Source: Chromatiales bacterium (ex Bugula neritina AB1) (GTDB lineage: Bacteria > Pseudomonadota > Gammaproteobacteria > Granulosicoccales > Granulosicoccaceae). From it: a stretch of DNA of 47,805 nucleotides. Shown in pieces: positions 35,670 through 44,629 of this stretch (position 1 is its first letter; each line of letters begins with the position of its first letter). The notes under the pieces are model-generated. The model was not told the DNA's origin and ran no database searches. It worked only from the letters and a program-made list of their open reading frames with translations. The stretch lies in contig MDLA01000167.1 of NCBI GenBank assembly GCA_001730015.1, forward strand, positions 1 to 47,805, given 5' to 3'. The position numbers and the translations under genes are program-made.

Positions 35670-36139
35670 AACAATTAGCTCACTTAACGTTTAATTTCGT
35701 CTATAAAACCGCATTAATCATCGGGTGGTGAGGATATCGCACCGACCTGATCTATTCACAACAGGGGATTTCACAGTGGATTTTTCTTCTCGCGCCGAAT
35801 ACTTACTGGTATTTGCAAGAGTAAAAATTCTCTGTGAACTCAAAAATCAAGTGAGACCCCGTCAATCCCGTGCATAATGCAGGTTAAATCAGAACATAAA
35901 GTGCCGGCTGCCGGCAAATAAGCCGCAATGCCTGACAAACTCTGTATAACGCAACATTTTACCTGTCGCAAATATTGCCAGCCCAAAGGGTGAGTCGCGG
36001 GCCCGAGCCCTGTACAGATCTTGAACCAGGTGCGATCATATTACGCTGTTCTCCCGACTTGATTTTCGCGAACACAGATGAATGCGTGCGATAAGCTGTA
36101 GACCGTAACACAGAGCTATGGATATCATAAATACTCATA
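35670..36139. other. Gene-free stretch
   Basis: About 470 bp between the DUF1348 remnant and the first palindromic repeat. I find no credible gene, RNA or terminator. A short palindrome CCGGCTGCCGG lies near 35912. Reading frames here lack ribosome sites and overlap the repeat. Confidence 0.4.
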
Positions 36140-36302
36140 GGTGGCTGTCCGAGAATGAGGGTCGTAGCGAGGGTGTGTGATTTTGAGTCAGATATTGCGA
36201 TCGATTTAGGCGAATAGTTATTCATATTTAACGAAATTGATCGGAATACCTGGCCAAAAGACCACATCCGCAGTAGATCATTCATTCTCGGACAGGCTCC
36301 CA
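36140..36302 (+). repeat. Palindromic MITE-like repeat, family 2, copy C
   Basis: Starts GGTGGCTGTCCGAGAATG and ends CATTCTCGGACAGGCTCC, a near-perfect terminal inverted repeat. The inner parts pair too: CGAATAGTTATTC marks the centre, and GTAGCGAGGG on the left faces ATCCGCAGTAG on the right. It is almost identical to copy E at 47624, and directly abutted by copy D. Confidence 0.92.
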
Positions 36303-36462
36303 GGTGGCTGTCCGGGAATTGGGGTCGTAGCGAGGGCGCGAGATTTTAGGTCAGATATTTCGATCATTAGAGGCGAATAGTTGTTCTTCTTTAACGAAAA
36401 TGATCGGAATAGCTGGCCAAAAGATCGCGTCCGCAGTAGATCCCAGTTCTCGGACAGCCACC
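36303..36462 (+). repeat. Palindromic MITE-like repeat, family 2, copy D
   Basis: Starts GGTGGCTGTCCGGGAATT and ends AGTTCTCGGACAGCCACC; the ends are better matched to each other than in copy C. It differs from C at many internal positions, so the tandem pair is two separate insertions or an old duplication. The 150 bp after it up to the ferredoxin gene hold no further feature that I can see. Confidence 0.92.
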
Positions 36463-36615
36463 TATACCCTGGCTCCCCAAATTCAACATTTCATTTTTTC
36501 AATACACATGGTTAAAAGATCAGGGATGCCAGTATGGTAGCGGCAGAAATGCTCGATTAAGACCCAGTATCCTGGTCAGCCACATTGAATATAAAAACAG
36601 CAACGGAAATCCACT

Positions 36616-36909
36616 ATGACCGAACAATGCAAATCAACAACCCCCGGTGAAATCCGGCCAATCGTTGACGCGGCACGGTGCGAAGGCAAAGCGGAGTGCG
36701 TTGTTGTCTGCCCGTACAATGTATTTGAAGTAGTCACCCTGCCGGCTGAGATCTACCGATCCCTTTCGCTGATCGGCAAACTCAAAGCCCGGGCTCACGG
36801 TATGAAAACCGCCGCCACACCCCGTGCAGATCAATGCCTCAACTGCGGGCTTTGCGTAGCGGCGTGCCCTGAAAAAGCTATTAAACTGCAGCGTCACACG
36901 ACAGATTGA
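36616..36909 (+). CDS. Two-cluster [4Fe-4S] ferredoxin
   Basis: The 97-residue protein has a C-terminal motif CLNCGLCVAACPEKAI, a standard 4Fe-4S site, and an N-terminal one, CEGKAECVVVCPYNVFEV, with wider spacing between its first two cysteines. A linker of about 40 residues separates them. It would carry electrons for an oxidoreductase. The next gene is an enolase-superfamily enzyme 91 bp away that needs no electrons, so its partner is unclear. Confidence 0.85.
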   Translation: MTEQCKSTTPGEIRPIVDAARCEGKAECVVVCPYNVFEVVTLPAEIYRSLSLIGKLKARAHGMKTAATPRADQCLNCGLCVAACPEKAIKLQRHTTD

Positions 36910-37000
36910 TATGAGTACCGGCCCGGGCGCCTCGTCAACCGAATGCAGTAATAATCATAAATCACCTAAGCCACCGCTATAAGGGAATGTGCAGATCAAC

Positions 37001-38131
37001 ATGCAAACTACAACGGATTCAGCCGACTACAGCTGCGCAGAGCCGATAAAAATCACCGACATCCGCACCACCCTGTTGTCAGTGCCATTCACCGACCCAC
37101 CGCAGACCGGCTTCCTGACCCTCGATAATATTGATCTGCTTATTGTAGAAATAGAAACTGAAAACGGACTGACCGGAATCGGTTATCTGCATCCACTCGC
37201 TGGCGGTATGCGCACTATCGAGATGTGCATTCACGAGATGTTAAAACCGGTACTGCTCGGCGAAGATGCTTCCGATCCGGCAGCGCTGTGGCAAAAGCTA
37301 TGGATGTCAACATTCATTCAGGGCCGCATGGGTATAACCGTCATGGCAATGTCTGCCCTTGATATTGCGTTGTGGGATCTCGTTGGAATCGCGCGCGAAG
37401 AACCCCTGTGGAAAGTATGGGGTGGCGAAGGCAGACCACTGCCTATTTACGGATCAGGCTGCTATCGCGGTCTGGGTCATGACGGCATGATCGAAAAAGC
37501 AGAACGGTATGTAGCCCGGGGCTTCAGCGCTATAAAAATGCAGGTCGCCCATATGTTCACACCAGACGAAGATGCTGCCAACGTGCGGGACATGCGCCAG
37601 GCCCTCGGCGACAATATAGAGATTATGGTTGACGTCAATCAGGGCTGGAATGCTGATAACGCAATTGCCAATGGTAAACTCCTCGAACAATACCGCCTGG
37701 CCTGGATCGAAGAGCCAGTACTGGCTGACGACATTGACAGTTATCTGGCAATAGCCGGTACATTAGAAACACCGGTTGTTGGTGGTGAAAATCACTTTCT
37801 ATCTTACGACATGCGTCGCCTGATAGAAGCCGGCACCATACCCATACTGCAGCCGGATATCATGCGCGGTGGTTACACCGGATTACGCACTCTCGCTACT
37901 GACGCACACGCCGCTGGTATATCTATAGCGCCACACCTGTTTCCCGAACTGAGCAGTCACCTGGTTGCCTCAATACCTAACCCGTCGTGGCTGGAAAGTA
38001 TGGGCTGGCACGACCATCTGTGGATAGAACCACTTACTATAGAAAACGGATACATAACACCGCCCGAACGCCCCGGCCACGGCATGCATTTCCGGTCAGA
38101 ACTATTCAGTGAGTTTCCATATCGCAGGTAA
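37001..38131 (+). CDS. Mandelate racemase/muconate lactonizing enzyme family protein
   Basis: The 376-residue protein (from ATG 37001; a GTG at 36989 is also possible) belongs to the enolase superfamily. The capping domain spans about 1-130, the barrel 131-360. Catalytic elements: FSAIKMQV (Lys base, second position Gln rather than Lys), metal ligands in MVDVNQGW, IEEPV and GGENHF, and the Asp/His pair in LQPDIMRGG and APHLFPE. The pattern fits acid-sugar dehydratases or racemases. The substrate is not predictable from sequence by eye. It follows the ferredoxin on the same strand. Confidence 0.85.
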   Translation: MQTTTDSADYSCAEPIKITDIRTTLLSVPFTDPPQTGFLTLDNIDLLIVEIETENGLTGIGYLHPLAGGMRTIEMCIHEMLKPVLLGEDASDPAALWQKLWMSTFIQGRMGITVMAMSALDIALWDLVGIAREEPLWKVWGGEGRPLPIYGSGCYRGLGHDGMIEKAERYVARGFSAIKMQVAHMFTPDEDAANVRDMRQALGDNIEIMVDVNQGWNADNAIANGKLLEQYRLAWIEEPVLADDIDSYLAIAGTLETPVVGGENHFLSYDMRRLIEAGTIPILQPDIMRGGYTGLRTLATDAHAAGISIAPHLFPELSSHLVASIPNPSWLESMGWHDHLWIEPLTIENGYITPPERPGHGMHFRSELFSEFPYRR

Positions 38132-38568
38132 AACTCAATACTGCTACTGCTACAGGAATTTTTTCTGTAAGACTTAATAGTGTGGTTTGCGCATTAATTC
38201 GCATGACACTTTATTAGCCCTCGCCATTATCTGCGTACACGTATAATGGTCAGCTCGTATTTTCGCCGGTAGAAGCTTGCAGCCGGGTTCATTCAAACAC
38301 CTTCCACACAACGAGTGAACAACATCGACGATTGCATGCATAATTTCTTACTGTGCCATCTCAACCACCAGAGTCGTTCTGAAATCAAAATCACGCCCAT
38401 CCGGATATCCGCCCAAACTGCAGACAACGCGGGTAGAACCTACCTTATAACCAATGGAAACTCACCTTGAATTGATACACATATGTACGCATATCGTATT
38501 TTATGTAAAATAGTTGACATGGAAAGCCCTACACCCTGACAGCTCATGCTTGCCTGATTCGGGTAGAG
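38132..38568. other. Gene-free stretch between convergent transcripts
   Basis: The 437 bp separate the end of the enolase-superfamily gene from the end of the large minus-strand operon. I see no convincing gene, repeat copy or canonical terminator. A TTGACA lies near 38513 on the plus strand, but nothing downstream of it is coded in that direction. Confidence 0.4.
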
Positions 38569-39294
38569 TCAAATAGTAAGCGTCCCGACACTGGCTCCAC
38601 CACAAACATACAGAGTCTGCCCGGTGACAAAACTGTTCTCAGGATCACAGAAAAACAGAAACGCGTTTGAAACATCCTGCACCGTACCAAGCCTCTTAAC
38701 AGGAATACGCCCGGCCAGCGCGGTTTCCTGCTCACTGCCTTTTTCTACAATTCCCCAGAAGTTATCGGTAAGTATGGGGCCGGGAGCAACAACATTAACT
38801 GTTATACCAAAGGCGGCTAGCTCCAGTGCCCAGGTACGCGCCATTCCAATCATACCCGCCTTGCTGGCACTGTAGGCAGTTCGGGTTGGTGCACCCAGTG
38901 CGGCTCTTGACGCATTAAACATCACACGCCCGAAATTTTCTGCTTTCATCGACGGCAGGGTTGCCTGCAGCAGCGTCAGCGCCGAGCCAAGATGCAGCTG
39001 TGCCAGGCCGGTTATATCGTCAGCGCTCGCCTCTTCGATTAGATTCGGCCAGATTAATCCGGCATTGTGAATCAGGTGGGTGACTTTATGGTCAGATGCT
39101 ATTTCTGCAGCGGCGGCCTTTACCGCCTCAGGATCGAGCAGATCAGCTTCAACCGAGAACAGATTTTCATGAGTCGCCTCCGGGGCGCGCCGGGCAACCG
39201 AAATAACCCGATAGTTCTTCGCCAGTAGTTTTTGCGCCAGATCGGCCCCTATCCCTTTATTACCGCCAGTGATCAGTGCTGTGTATTGCTTCAT
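38569..39294 (-). CDS. Short-chain dehydrogenase/reductase (catalytically intact)
   Basis: The 241-residue SDR has the cofactor motif ITGGNKGIG at the N-terminus, HNAG near 75, the catalytic Ser in MFNASRAA and the Tyr/Lys in AYSASKAG. The C-terminal GPILTDNF is typical of FabG-like enzymes. It oxidises or reduces a hydroxyl/keto group with NAD(P). It is the last gene of the operon and overlaps the upstream cyclase gene by four bases (ATGA). In the proposed route it could act on a hydroxylated oxindole or CoA intermediate. Confidence 0.88.
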   Translation of the reverse strand: MKQYTALITGGNKGIGADLAQKLLAKNYRVISVARRAPEATHENLFSVEADLLDPEAVKAAAAEIASDHKVTHLIHNAGLIWPNLIEEASADDITGLAQLHLGSALTLLQATLPSMKAENFGRVMFNASRAALGAPTRTAYSASKAGMIGMARTWALELAAFGITVNVVAPGPILTDNFWGIVEKGSEQETALAGRIPVKRLGTVQDVSNAFLFFCDPENSFVTGQTLYVCGGASVGTLTI

Positions 39295-40094
39295 CGTGAG
39301 GCGCTCGAATTCGTTGCTGCAGGCACCAGGGCAAGAACCCGCAACGGGCTGCCTGTACCGTCTTTTATTTTTAACGGAGGGGCGATCAGAATTGCACCGG
39401 TGGGGGGTAATTGATCGAGGTTAGCCAGACATTGCAGGCCGAATTTTCCGGCACCATGCAAATAGAAATGCGCCGGGTATGGTGGCGTATAATGCGCGCC
39501 CTGCCCGGCATCGGTGCCGACGGTCTCTGTGCCAAAGCCTCTGATATTGCGCTGATCAATCAGTAAGCGAATGGCATCGGGCGTTGGCCCGGGTGAGTGC
39601 GCGCCGTCGTCTCTCATGTTCAGATACTCGGCACCGCTTTTTTTGGACCAGTCGGTACGCATCAGTACCCAGCTGTCTGCGGCAATCCTGCCATGCTTCT
39701 GCTCCCACTCTTCTATAATCTGCGGAGTTAACTCGAAGTCTTCATCCGTCGCCGATTGCACAGTGCAATCTATAACAACAACAGGCCCGACAAATACCTC
39801 TGGGGCAATTGCATCAACCGAGTTATCCGGCAGATCACGACCGGATACCCAGTGCGATGGTGCGTCAAAGTGAGTACCGGTATGTTCGGACAGACTAATG
39901 TTATGCCACTTCCATGCTGGCCCGCGTTGATCATAGGCGCTGATCTCTTCCATACGAAAGCGGGCGCACTGCCCAAATTCCGGCGGCAATATGATTACAG
40001 GAAAATCGGGGTCCAGCGTGTGAGTGAGATCAACTACCCGCACCTCGCCGCTGGCAATTTGAAGTGCCAGTTCCGGCAGAGAACTTTGCTTCAC
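39291..40094 (-). CDS. Cyclase-family metallohydrolase (kynurenine formamidase/isatin hydrolase-like)
   Basis: The 267-residue protein has the family metal motif HTGTHFDAPSHW near residue 70, and the downstream GTETVGTDAG and PPYPAHFYLHGAGKFGLQCLANLDQLP blocks. Members bind Mn or Zn and hydrolyse cyclic or linear amides: kynurenine formamidase and isatin hydrolase are the known examples. Next to a ring-oxygenase/CoA/aldolase-like set, opening of an isatin-type lactam to isatinate is a sensible role, though not shown. It overlaps both neighbours by four bases. Confidence 0.85.
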   Translation of the reverse strand: MKQSSLPELALQIASGEVRVVDLTHTLDPDFPVIILPPEFGQCARFRMEEISAYDQRGPAWKWHNISLSEHTGTHFDAPSHWVSGRDLPDNSVDAIAPEVFVGPVVVIDCTVQSATDEDFELTPQIIEEWEQKHGRIAADSWVLMRTDWSKKSGAEYLNMRDDGAHSPGPTPDAIRLLIDQRNIRGFGTETVGTDAGQGAHYTPPYPAHFYLHGAGKFGLQCLANLDQLPPTGAILIAPPLKIKDGTGSPLRVLALVPAATNSSASR

Positions 40095-41347
40095 GCCCCT
40101 TCTACTCCCTGCGTGGTTTCACGCTCCAGAATGTTCGGCGACTGCTGGTAGCGAGCAGCTACGTCTTTTGCCACATCACCGCAGTACACTTCTTCGACTC
40201 CCGCTTGCAGACCCTGCACGACACTCCGTGATAAAGACACCGGCATTACCTTGGGTGGCGGCAGCGGTTGATACCAGTCATCCTCTGTGGGGCCGCAATA
40301 GACATTCATTACACGCAACCCGGAGGTTCGAAACTCGGCTCGCAAGCACTGGCTTAATGAATGTGCTGCAGCATTCGACGCACTGAAGCAGCCGTAGTCC
40401 GGAGCGTTAGACAATGCATGGACCGATAATATATTTACCCAGGCCACGGCGGAATTTATGCCATCGGATACACGCGAGCACATCGCCGGGCCGAATGCCT
40501 GAGCCAGTCTCATCAGACCCAGATAGTTAACTTCCATTTCATCGCGGGCAAAGCCGGTGTCACCGCGTGCCAACACACCGCCCGGGCGGATAAACCGGGC
40601 GTTGTTGACTAGAATATCGGTTTTACCGCCTATTTCTGCAGACAGTTTCTGTACCGAAGCCGTGTCAGTGACATCCATTGGAAGAATTTCAACCTTATCT
40701 ATATTTTGCAACTGTGCTCTTTCAGGATAGGGACGCCAGCTTTCGGATTCGCCGACAAACACCATTGCAGCACCGGCGCCCAGCAGGCTTTCGGCCAGTG
40801 CCGGGGCATTGGGGTTGCGTGCATCGGTGATCAGTATTCTTCTGTGCTTAGGGTCTGATGTTAATGCTCGCAACTGCGGATCGTCTTCCATTGTCGGAGT
40901 CCTCTCTAGGGGTACAGCCAGCAATACACCCTGACCTGAACGATCAAGACGATTGAGTAGTTTAACGCGCGAACGCGGTTCGCAGTCGCCATGCAGATGG
41001 CAGATAATGACAGGCCCGGCATCGAGCTGCACGCTACCGGTTCGCCACGGAGCTCGCTCACGAAAGTAAAGTCTGGTTGAGGTTCTTACGCTGGTCTCTG
41101 CGAGTATTTCACCCAGCGGCGAGACATCCGTCCACGGTAATTCTATAGACAGACACGTGCTGCAGGCGTCGCGTGGCGGGTACTGAATAGCACCGCACTC
41201 TGCGCAGCATTGCAGTGCGAAGCGACCATGAGCCGCTGCCGCACTCAAACCCAGTGCCGCTCGACTTCGCATCTGCGGCGGTCGCGTTGGCGACACCGTG
41301 CGTTTCTGCGGATTTTTTTTCGGCGGTGGTTGCAGCGGGGTAGTCAT
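40091..41347 (-). CDS. DUF35 (Zn-ribbon/OB) domain fused to a catalytically degenerate SDR domain
   Basis: From ATG 41347 (overlapping the thiolase-fold gene stop as ATGA) the protein has 418 residues. Residues about 40-150 are a DUF35 module: the zinc ribbon CAECGAIQYPPRDACSTC and an OB fold. Residues about 180-400 are an SDR Rossmann domain (VNNA, NILSVHAL), but the nucleotide loop reads ITDARNPNAPALA instead of TGxxxGIG, and the YxxxK motif has become FSASN (F321, N325). It is probably not a dehydrogenase. DUF35 proteins partner thiolase-fold enzymes; in steroid side-chain breakdown a DUF35 domain (ChsH2) binds the aldolase Ltp2. The same pairing is expected with the preceding gene. Confidence 0.85.
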   Translation of the reverse strand: MTTPLQPPPKKNPQKRTVSPTRPPQMRSRAALGLSAAAAHGRFALQCCAECGAIQYPPRDACSTCLSIELPWTDVSPLGEILAETSVRTSTRLYFRERAPWRTGSVQLDAGPVIICHLHGDCEPRSRVKLLNRLDRSGQGVLLAVPLERTPTMEDDPQLRALTSDPKHRRILITDARNPNAPALAESLLGAGAAMVFVGESESWRPYPERAQLQNIDKVEILPMDVTDTASVQKLSAEIGGKTDILVNNARFIRPGGVLARGDTGFARDEMEVNYLGLMRLAQAFGPAMCSRVSDGINSAVAWVNILSVHALSNAPDYGCFSASNAAAHSLSQCLRAEFRTSGLRVMNVYCGPTEDDWYQPLPPPKVMPVSLSRSVVQGLQAGVEEVYCGDVAKDVAARYQQSPNILERETTQGVEGA

Positions 41348-42531
41348 TGCGCAGCCCCTGTGCAACCGGCTTCCAGAATAGCTGCGGCAGAGCATACGCC
41401 TCGATCATAGTTGATCATACCGAAACCAGACACCAGTGCATGGCTGGCCTGTTTAACCTGTGTGGCAGCAGCGCAGTGTGTCACCTGCCTGATCGCTTCA
41501 ACCAGGCCGATGAATCCCCCCGCCGCGCCGGCCTGGCCGGCAGAAAGCTGCCCACCCGAAGTGTTATGCGGGAAGTCGCCCGTTGTGGTTAGATTGTGTC
41601 TGCGCACAAAATCTGTTGCATCACCTTTGGCACAGAACCCTAGGTCTTCTATTTGCATCATGGAAATCACCGGGTAGTCATCATAGGTTTGCAATAGATC
41701 GATATCTGCGGGCGTACAGCCAGCCATGTTATAGAGCTCATCGATATCGCAGGTCCAGCCGCCACGCAACTGAACGGGATCTTCCGCGTGCGCATTGTGC
41801 CGTTCTATAGCGCCACTGAGTCGGGCAAACGGCAGCTTGCGTCGAAGGGCTTCATCTTCATGCATGACCAGAAAAGCCTCCGAACCGGCACACGGCATCA
41901 CACAGTCGAACAAGGCAATAGGGTCAGCGATGGGGCGCGCGTTGATGTAGTCGTCCAGGGTGAGCGGTTTTTTCATCACCGCACCGGGATTGTTGAGTGC
42001 GTTTTCCCGCTGTGCCACGCAGATACGCCCGAAATCTTCACGTGTTGCGCCATAGGTTTGCATATAGCGATCAGTCAGCAGCGCGAAATTTGCGTTCGGG
42101 CCACCGTAACCATAAGGATAAGACGCATCCATAGCGAAACGCGAAAAGCTGGATAATAAACCGCGAAAGCTGTCAATGTGATTGGTGTCACCGGCAACAC
42201 AGGCAACAATATCGGCATCGCCGGACTGCACCGCTCGTGCCGCCCGCCGCAGTGCGACAACACCACTGGCACCCCCCATGGGAATGTGGTCGAGCCAGCG
42301 CGGACACAAACCCAAATGCTGGGTCAGCCCGACTGCAGTATCGGGAAACAGCGTGAAACTGGAAACCGTAAAGCCATCAATCTCAAGCGGTTTCAAGCCC
42401 GCCAACTGCAATGAACCGCGCAGTGCACGGGCTATCCACCAATGTGCCGTTTCTATAGAATAGCGCTGGTATGGCGTAGAAAACGGCGCAGCCAGTACCA
42501 CACCATTGTAAGACTGCCGCGCGCGACTCAT
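41344..42531 (-). CDS. Thiolase-fold protein lacking thiolase catalytic residues (candidate retro-aldolase)
   Basis: The 395-residue protein keeps the thiolase fold, but the nucleophile Cys is Gly (MGGASG, G87), the GHP histidine is Gln (SAGQAGAAGG, Q333) and the C-terminal CxGGG cysteine is Val (ALVSGFGM). It cannot be a normal thiolase. Similar thiolase-like proteins (Ltp2) with a DUF35 partner are aldolases that split beta-hydroxyacyl-CoA. The next gene encodes DUF35, and the upstream gene is a CoA ligase, so cleavage of a tertiary beta-hydroxyacyl-CoA to a ketone plus acetyl-CoA is the proposed role. It overlaps the ligase gene by four bases. Confidence 0.85.
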   Translation of the reverse strand: MSRARQSYNGVVLAAPFSTPYQRYSIETAHWWIARALRGSLQLAGLKPLEIDGFTVSSFTLFPDTAVGLTQHLGLCPRWLDHIPMGGASGVVALRRAARAVQSGDADIVACVAGDTNHIDSFRGLLSSFSRFAMDASYPYGYGGPNANFALLTDRYMQTYGATREDFGRICVAQRENALNNPGAVMKKPLTLDDYINARPIADPIALFDCVMPCAGSEAFLVMHEDEALRRKLPFARLSGAIERHNAHAEDPVQLRGGWTCDIDELYNMAGCTPADIDLLQTYDDYPVISMMQIEDLGFCAKGDATDFVRRHNLTTTGDFPHNTSGGQLSAGQAGAAGGFIGLVEAIRQVTHCAAATQVKQASHALVSGFGMINYDRGVCSAAAILEAGCTGAAQ

Positions 42532-44150
42532 GTGCTTTGTCTTTTCTTCAGCTGCGTTGTATTGGTAGTGGCGTCATCGGTCAGCAGCGTGGCCGCAAGC
42601 GCCTTTAGATCAGCACGCTGAATTTTATGAGTTGCTGTAACTGGCAGCTGATCAACAAATGCTATATAGCCGGGCGCCTTATAGTAGGCCATTTGCGTCA
42701 GGCACCATTGTGTAATTTCAGTCGCAACCGCTGGCGAAGGGTTATCGCACACCAGACACGCAAAGACTTCATCACCTCTTATTTCGTCAGCAACCGCAGC
42801 CACTCCGGCTGCATTGATTTTCGGGTGACGCATCAGCACAGACTCTACCTCAACCGCGGCAATATTCTCTCCCGAGCGACGGATAACGTTTTTCCGTCGA
42901 TCGACAAAAAAAAGATTGCCGTGGTTATCAAGCCGCATAATATCGCCGGTGTGAAACCATCCTCCCTGCCAGGCTTCATCCGTCGCCGCCGGATTTTTAT
43001 AATAGTGCGAGAAAAATCCATAGCGCGGGTTTTCATGCCTGCGCCGCACCAGCAATTCTCCCGCCTGCCCGGTATCTACAGCGTCCCCGCTTTCACCGAT
43101 CAGCTTAAATTCTATATCTCCCGCCGGAGTTCCCAGGCACGATTCGCCGATCAGGCGCTCGTGGGTACTGGCTGCCACCACAGCACCGGCTCCTGTTTCG
43201 GTCATCGCCCAGGCCTCAACCAGCGGAAACCCGAAGCGCTGTTCAAATTCTGCGTGAAGCTTGGGATCAACACCGGCACCAAAACCGAACCGGACCGAGT
43301 GATCTTTATCTGAGTCGCTGCGATCCGCTGCCATCAGTATCGATGGCATCACACCCAGATAATGCAGACAGCTTGCACCAGAGGCTTTTACATCAGACCA
43401 CCAGCTGCGCGGGTGGAATCGATCCAGCACCGTCAGGCAGCCACCGGTAGTTACCATGGCCATAAAGGAATAGGCCATCGCGTTCATATGGAATATCGGC
43501 AGGGGTGTGATCATGCGTTCGCCGTCATTGCTGAGCGCCGCTATTCCGCCGACTGTCGCGTACCAGTGTCCGGCCAGTAGAAAATAGGTATTAGGTAACA
43601 CACAACCTTTCGGACTACCGGTGGTGCCGGAGGTATAGAGTACTGCTGCCTCCCTGGCCTCGCCCTGCAATTTTTCAGCGACCACCGCATTCTCACGGGG
43701 TGAGGGGAAGTCAGTATCGGGGGTGATCACCCGCAGGTTTATCCCGGCTGTTTCCGCTGCCTGCTGCAATTCCGCGCTGCGTTCAGCAGTAGCAATAACC
43801 AGAGCGGGCTCCGAATGACCGATTAAATATTCCAGTTCTGCGGCACGCAGATCCGGGTTGATCGGCACCACTGAGACCGCCAGTTTGTTCAGTGCCAGCC
43901 ATAGAGTAAAATAGACCGGCCGGTTCTCCAGCAGGAGTGCCACCCGCATACCTGCACCGTATCCGGCTTGCTCAAATCGCCCGGCGTAGTGATCTACCTG
44001 CTCAAGCATCGCCTTATAGCTGATCTCACCGGCAGCTATAGTATAGGCTGCAGCGGTAGAGGGCAGCACATTCAGAATACCGCGATCCGGCCAGCGCCTG
44101 GCACTGTGGCAAAAAGCACTATAAACACTGGCGTGACTGGCGGCAGTCAT
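42528..44150 (-). CDS. AMP-dependent acyl/aryl-CoA ligase
   Basis: The 540-residue adenylating enzyme has the P-loop YTSGTTGSPKG near 175, the AWAMTETG motif near 320, GWFHTGDIMRLD plus FFVDRRKNVIRRSGENIAAVEVE near 415-445 and the catalytic C-terminal Lys in THKIQRADL. It activates a carboxylic acid as the CoA thioester. The substrate pocket cannot be read by eye. Position between the oxygenase subunits and the thiolase-fold gene, with ATGA overlaps on both sides, says it activates the oxygenase product. Confidence 0.9.
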   Translation of the reverse strand: MTAASHASVYSAFCHSARRWPDRGILNVLPSTAAAYTIAAGEISYKAMLEQVDHYAGRFEQAGYGAGMRVALLLENRPVYFTLWLALNKLAVSVVPINPDLRAAELEYLIGHSEPALVIATAERSAELQQAAETAGINLRVITPDTDFPSPRENAVVAEKLQGEAREAAVLYTSGTTGSPKGCVLPNTYFLLAGHWYATVGGIAALSNDGERMITPLPIFHMNAMAYSFMAMVTTGGCLTVLDRFHPRSWWSDVKASGASCLHYLGVMPSILMAADRSDSDKDHSVRFGFGAGVDPKLHAEFEQRFGFPLVEAWAMTETGAGAVVAASTHERLIGESCLGTPAGDIEFKLIGESGDAVDTGQAGELLVRRRHENPRYGFFSHYYKNPAATDEAWQGGWFHTGDIMRLDNHGNLFFVDRRKNVIRRSGENIAAVEVESVLMRHPKINAAGVAAVADEIRGDEVFACLVCDNPSPAVATEITQWCLTQMAYYKAPGYIAFVDQLPVTATHKIQRADLKALAATLLTDDATTNTTQLKKRQST

Positions 44151-44629
44151 GGCAATAGCTGGATATTGCCGAAGGCTGCATCGCTATTGAGCAGATCTAC
44201 GCGTTTATTGGCAATTTTCAGCTGCCCGTCAACTGACTTTAGATCGTGCGTTGCGGTGATCGCCAGCAGGAACTGGTCGTCCAGTCGAGTCTCTATATAG
44301 TGCATTGACACATTGGTTTTATAGATTCCAGCATCATGATCCATCAGATCAACAAACGGGCGCTGCAACACATGGTGGCAGCGACTCTTCGGTTTCTGGC
44401 TGAAGGTTCTGGCACCGTTAAGCCGTTCCACACGCAGTGTCAGCATGAACAGATCTTCGTACAGCAGTGAAGTGACCAGCAGGGGATCCGTTTGCTTGTA
44501 GTCAAGCGGCATCCAGTAGTGCCCGTCCGGCAGCCACAGAGCCAGCCATTCATCGTAGCGGCCCTCATCCAGCATACGCGCTTCGTCATAAAGAAAATCT
44601 ATAATCTGCTCTTTGCTGTGCACACTCAT
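44147..44629 (-). CDS. Aromatic-ring-hydroxylating dioxygenase beta subunit
   Basis: The 160-residue SnoaL-like protein matches ring-hydroxylating oxygenase small subunits: EQIIDFLYDEARMLDEGRYDEWLALW at the N-terminus and the Arg-rich RVERLNGARTFSQKPKSR region. It is structural, forming the alpha3beta3 complex with the preceding gene's product. ATG/TGA overlaps join it to the alpha subunit (44626-44629) and the ligase (44147-44150). Confidence 0.9.
   Translation of the reverse strand: MSVHSKEQIIDFLYDEARMLDEGRYDEWLALWLPDGHYWMPLDYKQTDPLLVTSLLYEDLFMLTLRVERLNGARTFSQKPKSRCHHVLQRPFVDLMDHDAGIYKTNVSMHYIETRLDDQFLLAITATHDLKSVDGQLKIANKRVDLLNSDAAFGNIQLLP

Noticed and set aside
35959..36285. Minus-strand 108-codon frame
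   Set aside because: It runs through a palindromic repeat and has no family-like sequence.
36140..36462. CRISPR array
   Set aside because: Two abutting 160-bp palindromes are not short repeats with unique spacers, and no cas genes are present.
41344..42531. Acetyl-CoA acetyltransferase (true thiolase)
   Set aside because: All three catalytic positions are changed (G87, Q333 and Val at the C-terminal Cys).
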